This document shows positions 35,801 through 46,469 of a stretch of 64,000 nucleotides of DNA, piece by piece. The stretch's first letter is position 1, and every line of letters begins with the position of its first letter. The DNA is from Dentipellis sp. KUC8613 (lineage: Eukaryota; Basidiomycota; Agaricomycetes; Russulales; Hericiaceae), in contig NSJX01000075.1 in assembly GCA_002286715.1 (NCBI GenBank), positions 18,942-82,941 of the forward strand. The letters run 5' to 3'. Both the position numbers and the translations under genes were made by a program. Below the pieces are notes generated by a model. It was not told the DNA's origin. It ran no database searches and saw only the letters and a list, made by a program, of their open reading frames with translations.

Positions 35801-37153
35801 TCGACGAAACTGGTCGACGGTATCGAACAGCAGCCGTCCGAGTCAGTCACGGTCCTGCGCCGATTCCAGGTCGTGAAGGGCGCCGACGGCCAGCAGGCGC
35901 CCGTTTGCAGCACGACGGTCGCAGGCGTCCGAGGATGGAGATGGCAAGCGCGTCTGCGGCAGTGGAAATGCATGAAGCTGGATTGGGACGCGGGGCAGGC
36001 CCGAGGGTGCCTGGGCGGCCGCGGGTCGGCACCGGCACCTGCGTCCGCACGTGGCGATATTGCATTTAGACGGATTTAGCCCGCATCTGCCAAACTGTCG
36101 CCATGAGGAGAAGAACGTCCTGTCGCGAGCGCGCGTGCGCGTGTTCTGGAGATACCGCGCTCCTCCGCCGACGTCGATGGGCGCGCGCGGTGAAGATTCG
36201 GAAATGCGACGGTGTGAGCACTTCTACTTGCTGGGGCGCTTCGTGGGGATCGGGTGGTGTGTGCGACGTGCTCGGTGCGCTGTGTGCGATGCAATGCGGG
36301 ACGGCGGGGACGACGGCGGGGGGACTCGGCGCGCGACGGGTCGGACAGGCAGGGGGGCCTTAGACTGCTGTCCAGGCGTGTCCGCCAACTGTCGTTGTTG
36401 GTTATATTGCCTGTCCGCGCGGGCGCACCTGGGCTCGCCGCGCGGGGTCTCCGCAGCAGGCCGCCTGCGCTCCCCGCGCTGCTTCTTGCACGGAAGACGC
36501 ACGCAGCCTATTGCCTCCTTGCGCGCGGGGATGAGGAGGGCGCGGGCAGGGACGACGACGACGTCGACGACGCACGCGAGATCGCGTCGATCGGCCTTAT
36601 CGAGATTTATGACCTCGGCGGCAGCCTCGGCCTCCGCTGTCACGCCTTCCCTCCTCGGCGCCGCCGCCGCGCGCCCTCGCGCGGAAATGAAAGGGGAGCG
36701 CTGCGCGCTGCTGCCCATACGGGGCAGAATACAAGGGGGCAGTGGCCCGCGCCGGCGGCGTGACGCCAGGAACGGCAGAATACAAAGGACGTCACGGCGT
36801 GACACGCGCGTGTGACGTGCCGAGGGGCAGGTGTGACAGGCGGACGGGGCGCGCGCTCGAACGAGTACAAGGCTTCCCGCGACGCCCAGCAGGCCCTCCA
36901 CTCCTCCCTCGACGCCACTCTCCCCGCCCCCCGCCCCCGACGCCCGACCCCAGCGCACCTACTCCCGCCCTCGTCGTCCCCACCACCACCGCCTCCGCCT
37001 GACTCTGCGCAGCCACCAGTGACCAGCCACACACATCAGCGTTCGCACCCACGACAGATCGCCCGCCCCGCCCCGCCCTGCGAGACAGCCTATCCTATCC
37101 CACCCGCCCCGGGCCACGACCACGCCCACGACCCCGCCCACGTCCCGCCCGCC
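35801..37153. other. GC-rich 5' region of the G-alpha gene
   Basis: Between 36785 and 36825 there are three copies of CGTGAC or its complement, including GGACGTCACGGCGTGAC, resembling cAMP-response half-sites. A pyrimidine-rich stretch from 36890 to 37150 precedes the ATG, as is common for leader sequences of highly expressed basidiomycete genes. Long open frames on both strands here are composition effects. Confidence 0.5.
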
Positions 37154-39024
37154 ATGGGAAACTGCGTCTCCCAGTCCGACCTCAAGGAGGGCAAGGCCCG
37201 CTCCGACGCCATCGACCGCCAGATCCTCGAGGACTCGAAGAAGTTCAAGCGCGAGTGCAAGATCCTCCTCCTCGGTGCGCCTTCTCTCCTCTCTCCTCTC
37301 CCTCTCCTCCTCCTCTCCTCTCCTCTCCTCCCAGCCTCGCGCCTTGAACGCACACGCTGACGCCGCACAGGCTCCGGCGAGTCGGGCAAGTCGACGATCG
37401 TCAAGCAGATGAAGATCATCCACCAGAACGGCTACACGCCCGACGAGCTGCTCGCCTTCCGCCCGCTCATCTGGAAGAACCTCCTCGAGAGCGCCCACGC
37501 CGTCATCGCCGCCCTCGCGAAGCTCGGCCTCGAGCCCGTCCGCCCGAATAACAAGGTGCGCTTCCCCTTTCTCGCTCGCCCTACCTCTGCCCCCTTCTCC
37601 CTTCTCCCTGCCTCTGCACCCCGCCTGCCGACGCTGATACTGAGATTGGTGCTAACGCGGCACAGACGAGCCTCGACAAGCTGCAGACCTACGAGCTCAG
37701 CACGGACGCCGCGTTCTACTTCTCGCCCGACCTCGCGCAGGCCATCCAGGACCTCTGGAACGACCCCATCATCCCGACCATGATGGACCACTCGTCCGAG
37801 TTTTACCTCATGGACAGCGCCGCGTAGTGCGTCTTGTGTTCCTTTCTCTCCGTGCGAGTGTACCTGTGCTCATTGCTTGCTGCTCGCTGCTCGCTGCTCA
37901 TTGTTCACGCTCATTGTTCACGCTCATTGTTCACGCTCATTGTTGACTGCACATTCGTTACTGCCCACGCCGCACGCTGCACGCGCGGACAGCTTCTTCG
38001 CAGAGGCGCACCGCATCGCGTCGGGCGCGTACACGCCGACGAAGGAGGACGTCCTGCGCGCGCGCGCGAAGAGCACCGGCATCACCGAGACGCGCTTCAA
38101 TATGGGCACGCTGTCGTGAGTCCCGTCCTTCCCTCTCACTTCTCCCCCGCTCCGCGTCCTGTCCTGTCCTATTCTATCCTGTCATGTCATGTGTTGCGTT
38201 GCGTTGTGTTGTGTTGTGTTGTGTTGTGTTGGGTGTCCGGTTACTGACTGACTTGACTGGGTTGGCGCAGAATACACATGTTCGACGTCGGCGGGCAGCG
38301 CTCGGAGCGCAAGAAGTGGATCCACTCGTTCGAGAGCGTCACGAGCATCATCTTTTGCACGGCGCTGTCCGAGTATGATCAGGTGCTGCTGGAGGAGAAG
38401 AACCAGGTGCGTCCTTGTCCCATCTCTCTTCCTTCCTTTATCCCTTCTTTCCTTTCTCCCTTCCTTCCTTTCCCCCTTTCTTCGCTTTTCCCTCTCCCTT
38501 CGCCGTTTTCTTTTCCCGGCATCAACATGGCACTGACGCGACATTCGCGCCCCGCAGAACCGGATGGCAGAGTCGCTCGTGCTCTTCGACTCGGTGATCA
38601 ACTCGCGCTGGTTCCTGCGCACGTCGATCATCCTCTTCCTGAACAAGATCGACGTGTTCAAGGAGAAGCTGCCCAAGGTGCCGCTCGAGCGCTACTTCCC
38701 CGAGTACACCGGCGGCAAGGACGTCAACAAGGGCGCCAAGTATATTTTGTGGCGCTTTATGCAGGCGAATAGGGCGAGGTTGAGCGTGTATCCGCAGTGC
38801 GTGTGCTCTTCTCTCTCTTTTCTTCTCTCTCTCTTTTTTCCTTGCGAGCCTCTTCTCTTTTCCTTGCGAGCCTCTTGCTCCGACTTTGGTTGTGAGGATG
38901 TGTGCTGATGTGTGTTGGTGGTAGTATAACGCAGGCGACGGACACGTCGAATATCAGGCTCGTGTTTGTGACTGTGAAGGAGACGATACTGCAGAATGCG
39001 CTCAAGGAGTCGGGCATCCTATAG
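37154..39024 (+). CDS. Heterotrimeric G-protein alpha subunit (fungal group I, Gi-like)
   Basis: Seven exons: 37154-37274, 37371-37555, 37666-37826, 37993-38115, 38271-38406, 38558-38796, 38925-39024; about 355 residues, the usual length. MGNCVSQ is an N-myristoylation site. G1 is [12 protein letters not shown], switch [12 protein letters not shown]3 [14 protein letters not shown]4 FLNKIDVF, and G5 ITQATDTSN, where Gln replaces the usual Cys of TCATDT. The catalytic Gln (GGQ) and switch Arg are present. The C-terminus is NALKESGIL, without the Cys that pertussis toxin modifies. It relays signals from seven-helix receptors (pheromone, nutrients) at the plasma membrane to cAMP or MAPK pathways. 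All junctions are GT-AG with matching phases. Confidence 0.95.
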
Positions 39025-40276
39025 CCCTGCGCCCCCCTCTGCTTTTGCCTTTGCCTTTTCCCGCCTCTGCCCGTCTTCTTCGTCCGCCTTGCTCGCACAC
39101 CTCCTCGCTCGCCTTCTGCGCACACCTTGTTCGCACACTCCCGCACCTCCACACGCCCGCCTCTCGTTCCGTGCTCTTGCTTTGTTTGTTGATTCGGATT
39201 GTCGGATTTGGATTTGGATGGATTGGATTGGATCGGATTGGAAGTTTCGTTGTTGGGTGCGTGCTCTTTTATCGCTGGCATTTTTTTTTGTTTTGCTGGT
39301 GCTTTTGTGGAAGCTGATGAAGAAAGGGTGGTACAGATCATGCCATGTCACGCGATGCCATGCAATGCCGTGCCGTGCCGTGTCGCGCCCCCACCTCTCC
39401 CCTCCCCGTCACATCTTACCCCACACCACCCCATCCACCCCCCAACGCACACACCATACGACCACCCCACACACCACCACCACACACCACCACAATTTAT
39501 AGTAGCAGCTACCGTACTACCGTACTTATTGCATTTTTTTTCTTTTTTTCGAGCGGGTTTTCTGTTTTGTTTTTGTCGTTTTGTCGGTGTGTTCATTCGT
39601 GTTTGTGCTATGCGTCTATTTTTTTTTTCATACGAGCCTTTCCCCGATCCACCCGAGCTTCCCCTCCCGACTCGCCACCCTTTCGACTCGCCACACCATT
39701 ACTACGCATACACATGCCGTCGCCGTTGCCGTCGCCACATATCACACTCTCACACCATCGTCACCCGCACATATCGCACCTGCATGCTCCCCATTATTCC
39801 CCACCTTCACCATCACTGCGACCTCCACTCCCACCCCCACCGCCCAATCTACCTCCCCCCTCCCGCCCCTTGTCCCATTCACCTCGCCACCGTCCCGCCA
39901 TCTGCCATCTATCTATCTCCTATCTTCTATCTTCTATCGTTTATCGTTTATCGTTACCATGTACCACCGCGCACCCTACGCCGACCATGACCATGACCGT
40001 GACATAACGCGATACTTTGCGGCACCGAGACCGACTGGCCGACCGATGGAGCGAGGAGCGAGGAGCGACTGTATGCACGCTTGCGCACGCGCGCGCGCGG
40101 GGGATATCGTGTGGTGCGGTGTCGGTTCGGTGTGGGTTGGACGAGGGCGGCGACAAAGGCGCGGGCGACGGGCGGGGGTGACGGATTAGGATGAGGGCGA
40201 CAGTGCCGGTGCGCGCGGGAAGGGTGCGTTTCGAGTTGCTGACTCTGGCCGCTGTTGCCTTTCCCCACTGCCACAT

Positions 40277-40320
40277 TCGACTATCGACTATCGACTATCG
40301 ACTACCGACTATCGACTATG
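40277..40320 (+). repeat. CGACTAT tandem repeat
   Basis: Six head-to-tail units of about seven bases, one with a CGACTAC variant. Confidence 0.85.
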
Positions 40321-41154
40321 GGCTCTCGACTGTGGACTTGGACACTCGGACGTCTGGAACGCGCCTTTGCCTGTGCCTGCGCACGGCTACGAGTCGGACG
40401 ACGACGATGGAACGGCGACACCCCTTCTCCTTCCCCTTTTGCCTTTCCCCTTTTTCCCGCTCGCTGACGCCGACGACGAAGTTTGGGTGAATTCCGCAGG
40501 GTTGATGGATGAGGGCGGCGGAGGCGGAGGCGGAGGGAGAAGGGACGGATGCAAGGAGACGGGAGGATCGGTGAGGCCGCGGGGGGCGGAGAGGGTCGGC
40601 TCGACTCGACTCGGTCTGGTCTGTCTTCTGTCTGTGGTGCGCGCCCGAGACTGTTTCGAGCCCCTTGGGTCTTAATGCTCACGCTTGCGCTAGTGCCAGT
40701 GCCTCCTGGGTTCGCGTGCGCAGGGCAAGTCATGCAAGCGGTGCATGAACATCGTGTACCGCGTCCACTGCGAGCACGCGTGTACCGCATCTACCGCCAC
40801 CGCCAGCCCGCGGGTATAGTTGATGTCGGCCGCGGCCCCGTCCGTTCCTCGCGCTCTTATTCGAGTTTTGGGGTGCGGTTCGTTTCGTGTCCGTTTGTCC
40901 GTTCCCGTCGTTCCCGCTGTTCGTGTTGTTCGTCTTATCACTTACCGCGCTCCGTGTTCTTTACCCCGTCCTTTTCTCCCTCCGTCCGTCCTTCTATCCG
41001 TGTTTCCATCCGTCTACCAGGCCATCTACCTCCGTGTCCGCAGATCGTGAATCGTATCGTGTCGTGTCGTGTCGTCGTTGTCGTCGTTCATATCCGATCT
41101 TAGGTACATAGTAGCAGTGCAGGTACATAGTGTGGGTCCGGGCGGGAGATATCA

Positions 41155-41178
41155 GTATATACATATACATATACATAT
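41155..41178 (+). repeat. ATACAT tandem repeat
   Basis: A short array of about four hexanucleotide units. Confidence 0.8.
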
Positions 41179-41689
41179 GTACAGTACAGCATACTTACGA
41201 GGGCGCGCGGGGGCTGGGCGGGGCCTGCTGCTGCTATTGCTATGAATTGATGTGGTGTGATGTGATGATTGTCGGTGCGTGTGTGATGAGGCGGAGGAGC
41301 TCGAGTGGGGAGGGAGGTGAGGTGAGGTTGGATTTTTGGTTTGGAAGGGGGGAGAATTCCGGAGGTTTGGTCGAAGCTGGAGCCGAACTGGAACCGGAAT
41401 CGGAACCGGGACGGCGGCGGCTTGAGATCGACGCCCCGGTTCCGCGTCATACAGTAACAGGGCTTCGCGCTCATTCTACACGTACACATGCAGCATTTCA
41501 GTAGCTATCATGCGCTTTTCGGTCCCCCCTTCATGTCAGATCTCCACCGTTCCTCGACCGCTTGCCAGTCACCCTCTTCCCTTTTCTCTCATTGTTCTTC
41601 ATCTTCGCGCTCGGTCTCGGTCTCGGTTTCGACCGTCCCGGCTACAGTCACTCGTCATTCGCTACTTGCACCTGGCCTCACTTACACCT

Positions 41690-42610
41690 GACCTCCAAGT
41701 CCGCCGGGATCGTTCAAGTTGCTCATGCACTGGTTAGGGAGAGACTGGAGGAGCGCCGGCAAGTCGTCGGCGAGCGCAGGTGCAGTGTCAAGGTCGAGTT
41801 CGAGGTTGAAGTCATTGCGGATGCGGCCCATGTCGATGTCGATGTTGTGGTCTGATATGTTACATAGAAGAGTCCACTCCGCTGCTGCGTCAAGATGCAT
41901 GCTCATGAGGACGAGGGTCGGAAAAGAGACTGAGCCCAGCCGCGAGTGAGGCCGCCGCCGCTGCCGCACCCGGGCTCAGAGGAGTACGGAGTACGCGGGT
42001 TCGGTCAAGCGGGTGCGCGTGCGCGTGCTCGGGAGGCTGGGTGGTGGGCACTGCGGCGCGAGTGAGCGGTAGGAAAGTCCGTATTGCGTCGCAGTTTGGG
42101 GCAGATGGAGCGGAAGCCGATGCGCGAGGTTGTCCCGTTCCAGTTCCGGTACTGTTTTCGCGTTCGGCTGGGTCACGGAGCTTAGGGCCTTGTTCGTGCG
42201 CGGGAGGAAGGCGGGCCCTTGGTTATTGGTTTGCGCAATGATTGGGCGGGATCGGTCCTTGACGGATGAGCTCTGATCCAGTCGTAGCCTATGACCTGCG
42301 ATGGGATGAGAGGTACTTACCGCGTGGATTCTGTATGCGAGATACAGTGGGTTCAACATAGGACCAGATAGCTAGAAGATAAGGCCTCTGCAGCACTCAG
42401 CTGCAGCACCTCGTCCGAGAGATGCGCTGGCACCGATTTCTCCTGCCGCTGGAATCGTGTGTTTGAAGGGACGGCGATGAATCGAGCAAAGTTCGGGTCT
42501 CGTCTGCCAACTCATCGGCCACACTATTGAGGCTCATCAACGCACTCGGACGCCGTGATATTTCAGGCGCGCGTCGAGTGTTGCCATGCTGTCAGGTATG
42601 CCGGCGCCGT
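41690..42610 (-). CDS. Possible hypothetical gene, disordered protein with acidic C-terminus (tentative)
   Basis: Minus-strand pieces look protein-like and can be joined with GT-AG introns. They are APEISRRPSALMSLNSVADE with DETRTLLDSS (42590-42460), then after an intron RIHA|VIGYDWIRAHPSRTDPAQ (42335-42270), then low-complexity Pro/Ala/Ser sequence, and near 41850-41690 an acidic piece NDFNLELDLDTAPALADDL. The acidic, Asp/Leu-rich end and disordered middle recall a transcriptional regulator, but no DNA-binding domain was found, and neither the start nor all junctions could be fixed. It would be divergent from kinase copy 5. Confidence 0.25.
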
Positions 42611-42762
42611 TGTAGACTCGCGCAGCATGGAAAGAGTCTGGTGTTGCGGGAGAAGAGGACGTTCAATCCGAGCGCATGAAGTGAGGGATAGACATGAGCC
42701 GGGCGCGCGAAATGCTTCCGTCCATCCATCTGGGTCTTGTGTCCCGTGCGCCAGGCTCATGC

Positions 42763-42786
42763 CACGTGACTCTGTTAGCTTGTTGA
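42763..42786 (+). promoter_or_regulatory. PKL promoter motif of copy 5
   Basis: CACGTG at 42763-42768 is followed 11 bases later by TTGTTGA, about 75 bases before the ATG. The half-sites, order and orientation are those of copies 1 and 2, although the rest of the promoter is different. Confidence 0.55.
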
Positions 42787-42860
42787 GTTGGAATCGATGA
42801 TCCTCGTCTCTCTTCTTTACCTTGACGGAAGCAGAATTTCTGCGGTCGTGTAGCAACAAG

Positions 42861-44226
42861 ATGTCACAGACGCCGCCTAGCGTATGCTTCCGTCTTATAC
42901 CGTCTTCCGAAACTGATATAGTTTCTGCTGCAGATACCTCTTACGTTACTCGATTGGAGGAGGAAACTCAGTCTCCGCCGCCATCCCAACGTATGGGAGC
43001 AATTCAGAAATGCCTTTCAAGATGCAGGTGTCACCCTGTGGCCCTTTCATCCTACATACTCCGACACCATGCCTCTCCAGGCAAAAGTTGAGAAATTTCC
43101 TCTTCCCAACGGATACAGTTTTGTGACCGCACATCGAGGGCTCGAGGGAAAGGAGGCATCAATGGCTATAGGCAGTGCGAGGGACCTTGCGTGGTACCAG
43201 TACAAGGTACGCTGAGATTCGATGTATGGATGAAATGGCGATCTGAATGATGCAGTCTCTAGAACGATCTGACGCGCGCTGCGTGTTTGCAAAATGGACA
43301 CAACGTCGTGGTGCGCATCATCGTCCTCAGAGATGAGGGCGCCGCGCACTTGAGCATTCTACGAAAGATCGCGACAGGGCATCTGGGGCTCATCAGCAGC
43401 AATCATACCCTTCCGCTTCTCAAGGAAGTTACTTGCGACTGCGCGACGTTTGGCGTGTTCCCATTCGTCGGTGGCGGCCACATACGGAATGCGTTTGATT
43501 CTGGGTGGGCTAAGACTTCCTCTGGAGACATTTTGGACATGGTTATGCAGGCTCTGGAGGTACAGTCTATGTGGCATACTTTGATCGAGTCTCACGTGAG
43601 TTGAAGGGGTTAGCGTTCATCCACGACTTCAACATCGCACATCGCGTCGGTATTCTCATTTGCCGTTCGCATGTAGCTCCTGACGAATCGATATTAGGAC
43701 GCATTCTCCGACAACTTCCTCGTTCAGTGGCAACCAGAGTCGCTGTATGCGATGAAAGTACCGGTAGTGCGTCCGAAGGTGTACCTCATAGACTTCGAAG
43801 CGGCTATAGCGTTCGAGGAAGATAGTTTACCCTCAGATCGGACCTGCACGGGGCTTCCGATGGCAAAACCAGGAGTGTACGCCAGGCCTACATTACCCGA
43901 AATGCAAAGCGGGCAGCCGTACGATCCATTCAAGTTGGATGTATGGCAGCTCGCCGTGAGTCTCACATTTCAGGTGGGTACTCGGCTATTTGTTGTGTGA
44001 TGTTCACTTATCCCGCATGCAGACAGGAATTGAGGCGGTAGACCGTACTCTTTCGAATATGCGAGTAATAGATGCCGCGGAGCGTCCCACCGCGCGCGAA
44101 GCCCTTTCTCAACTGAGTGATATCCTATGTGATATGCCGCCTCGGTCGTTGCTTACTCCTCTTTCTCCGACTCCTCGTCAACCGGGCGCCTTTGCCACAC
44201 CATCTTATATAGGCTCATGCCACTGA
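42861..44226 (+). CDS. PKL-family kinase-like protein (copy 5, intact, plus strand)
   Basis: Six exons: 42861-42881 (MSQTPPS), 42934-43206, 43263-43559, 43607-43645, 43698-43973, 44023-44226. Blocks: IPLTLLDWRRKL, DAGVTLWPFHP, PNGYSFVTAHRGLE, VVVRIIVLRDEG, ILRKIATGHLGLI, VFPFVGGG, FIHDFNIAHR|DAFSDNFLVQW, LIDFEAAIAF in place of DFG, PYDPFKLDVWQLA, RPTAREALSQLSD; the protein ends IGSCH. HRDxxxxN is again divided by an intron after Arg. Same exon layout as the array at 12.9-18.6 kb, but about 25 kb away and on the other strand, so it is an old dispersed copy. It sits between the two sacsin-like genes. Catalytic activity is uncertain for the same reasons as the other copies. Confidence 0.85.
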
Positions 44227-44663
44227 GCTTCATTCATAAGGAGTTGGCTCGCATTTACCGTGACGTATAACTCGTATCAGAACGATTTGCACCATCAAGC
44301 GGTATTAATATGGAGCTTCCTGGTATGTGAGTCTCGTCAAAAGAATTGTCATTTGCTACACTTCGACGCTGAATTTTTGAGTGTAAAGCCAGTCGAAGTG
44401 CTGCGGCAGGGCCATCGGGACATATGCACACCTCTTACTTATCAGCCTGGTAAGAATGTGCAGTTTGTAAAATACCAACTTCGACGGTGTATTGTCTGCG
44501 AGTATACAATATAGGATGTCGCAAGTCAGTACAATTGAAGAGATGTGCAATGTGCGTACGTACTAGAAATCTCTTGGAATTGGGAGCTTGCGCGACTCAA
44601 TGACGGAGGGTTCAGGTGGTATTATGTAATGCCCCTTACCGGAACGGTACTCTAGCTACCACC
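44227..44663. other. Intergenic region
   Basis: About 440 bases between the two plus-strand kinase genes. No gene seen. Confidence 0.5.
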
Positions 44664-46225
44664 ATGTTCCGCCTTGTGCGAGGCAGCCTCAGGTTGAACC
44701 GACAGCCATTGTCATTATTCGATAGCATAACATCCCAATCCATTCGCTCTACCTCTTCCGTCTCTGCCTCAAAAATCAAACTCCTCAGTTCATCCGCCCC
44801 CATCGAGGAAGAGAGATTCTCATGGTACACCCCGGCGCGTTTCCACCCCGTCAAACTCGGAGACGTATTCCGGGAACGATATGTGGTATTGGCAAAAATG
44901 GGATATGGGTCGTGCAGCACAGCGTGGCTCTGTCGCGATCTGCGGTGAGTCCTCGGCCTCTCAATTGGTATACGAAGTTGTGAAGGCAACGCTTGATGAC
45001 ATGGCAAATGTGTACAGAGATCAGAAATACGTTGTGGTCAAAGTTTGCATTCCAGACTACCCTAGCATCGAACGCGAGCGCGCCGCATACGCACATATCA
45101 AGAAGACCATTTCCCTGTTTGGCAGCGCCGCGAAAACCGGTGCTGATCTAGTGCGCACCTCGATTGACGAGTTCGACCTCGAGCGAGCAGACTCGAATCC
45201 TGAGGCGGGCCTGCATCACTGTTTTGTCTTCGAGCCACTTACACTCGATCTGGTGCACACTCGGGAAACGCTGCGCCAGATATTCGACCACGAGGAGGTA
45301 TGGAAGATCATCGCCGTTCATGTTCTTCGCGCACTCGACTTTCTGCATACCCAAGCGGGGATGGTGCACGGAGGTGCGATCATATTTCTGTAGCAATATA
45401 AGTTCCCTTTGCGAAGCTGTCCATGCTTTTAGTACAGACATCCGCGCTGAGAACTTCTTTCTACGAGCCTCAAATCCAGAGGAGGATTCAACTTGTCAAC
45501 ATCTCGAGGAACTGGAGCGCACGTCGCCTGCGCCGCGGAAGATGGTAGGGGACCGTATTATCTACAAGACACACGGGCAGATTGGGCCGGCAGATCCACG
45601 GAAACATGGCATACCTGTGCTCTGCGACTTCGGCGAGGCGTTCTTCGGGCAAGAGTACTATCAAGAAATGATCCAACCACACCACTACCGCGCACCAGAA
45701 GTCATTTTCGATATTCCGTGGAGCTTCCCTGTGGATATCTGGAATGCTGGACTTATGGTACGTCAAAGTTGTCATGAGCATTGCATAGGACATCTCATGT
45801 CTCATTGCTATGCATATGAAACCCGACAGTTATGGGAGCTCTTCCAACGTAAGCCCCTCTTGACGGCACGGCTCCCGGGCAGCAATGAGCCGAACGTGTA
45901 CGCATACCTTGCGGGGACGGTCGCACTCCTGGGTCCACCGCCTACCTCTTTCCGGCAGCGCGCACCTGCTGACATCTGGGAGGATGTTTTTGATAAGGAG
46001 GGGCGATGGCTCAGGCACGAAACCGTGCCTATACCCCAGATAAGTATTGAGCAGGGGGAGAGTGCTCTGAGGTCCTCGGGGCGCGATAACAGCGAGTTTT
46101 TGCGCTTCATGCGGCGCATCTTGCGGTGGGTGCCGGAGGACAGACCGACAGCTCGAGAGCTGCTACAGGATCCGTGGTTAGCCGGCGTGAGGGTATCGTC
46201 AAAGACGCTGCTCCCGGTTGTATAG
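44664..46225 (+). CDS. SRPK-like serine/threonine protein kinase with presequence-like N-terminus
   Basis: Four exons: 44664-44944, 45018-45373, 45433-45757, 45830-46225; about 450 residues, TAG at the end. The first 35 residues are basic and hydroxylated with no acid until the SSAPIEEE stretch (MFRLVRGSLRLNRQP, RSTSSVSASK), like a mitochondrial presequence. The kinase begins FHPVKLGDVFRERYVVLAKMG, with the loop GYGSCSTAW and ATP Lys in VVVKV. The catalytic loop is HGTDIRAENFFL, where SR-protein kinases have HTDIKxxN. DFG is present (LCDFGEAFF), then YRAPEVIF, PVDIWNAGLMLWELF, and RPTARELLQDPWL. SRPK relatives phosphorylate SR-type proteins, but fungal genomes carry many divergent members of unknown target. 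It converges with sacsin-like gene B, 245 bases apart. Confidence 0.85.
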
Positions 46226-46469
46226 AGGGTTACAAAGTTTGCGGAATGCATGCAATGTATTTATAGAGCATTTGCTATAGGTTATGTATTGACCGCGACC
46301 CGCTCCTTCTCCCCTCTCCATGCTACGATTGACCTCCGCACACTGTTGATTTCAGCAGGATGAGAACACGGTGACTATGACAATTCAACATTTCATACAA
46401 GTATACAAGTCTTTCGGCATTTCAGCAGCGCCGCCCTCTGTAAAGCAAATCAGAACACCATACCCAAAT

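Larger units (their letters stand above)
39025..41500. other. Low-complexity intergenic region
   Basis: About 2.5 kb after the G-alpha gene. It holds pyrimidine-rich tracts, CCACACACCACC-like runs (39420-39500), ATCTATCT and TATCGTT repeats (39905-39955), CGACTAT repeats (40277-40320), GGCGGA repeats (40514-40536) and ATACAT repeats (41155-41177). Long frames on both strands are products of these repeats. At 40730 a plus frame reads SCKRCMNIVYRVHCEHAC, but the Cys spacing does not fit a Zn2Cys6 cluster. Confidence 0.6.

Noticed and set aside
36224..36958. A 244-codon minus-strand open frame upstream of the G-alpha gene
   Set aside because: Arg/Pro/Ala-rich, no domain, and overlaps equally long frames on the other strand, as expected of GC-rich leader DNA.
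39199..39990. A 263-codon plus-strand frame downstream of the G-alpha gene
   Set aside because: Made of His/Pro/Thr from CACACC-type low-complexity DNA; no conserved segment.
40715..40800. Possible Zn2Cys6 cluster (SCKRCMNIVYRVHCEHAC)
   Set aside because: Cysteine spacing does not match CxxCx6Cx5-12CxxCx6C, and the frame is short.
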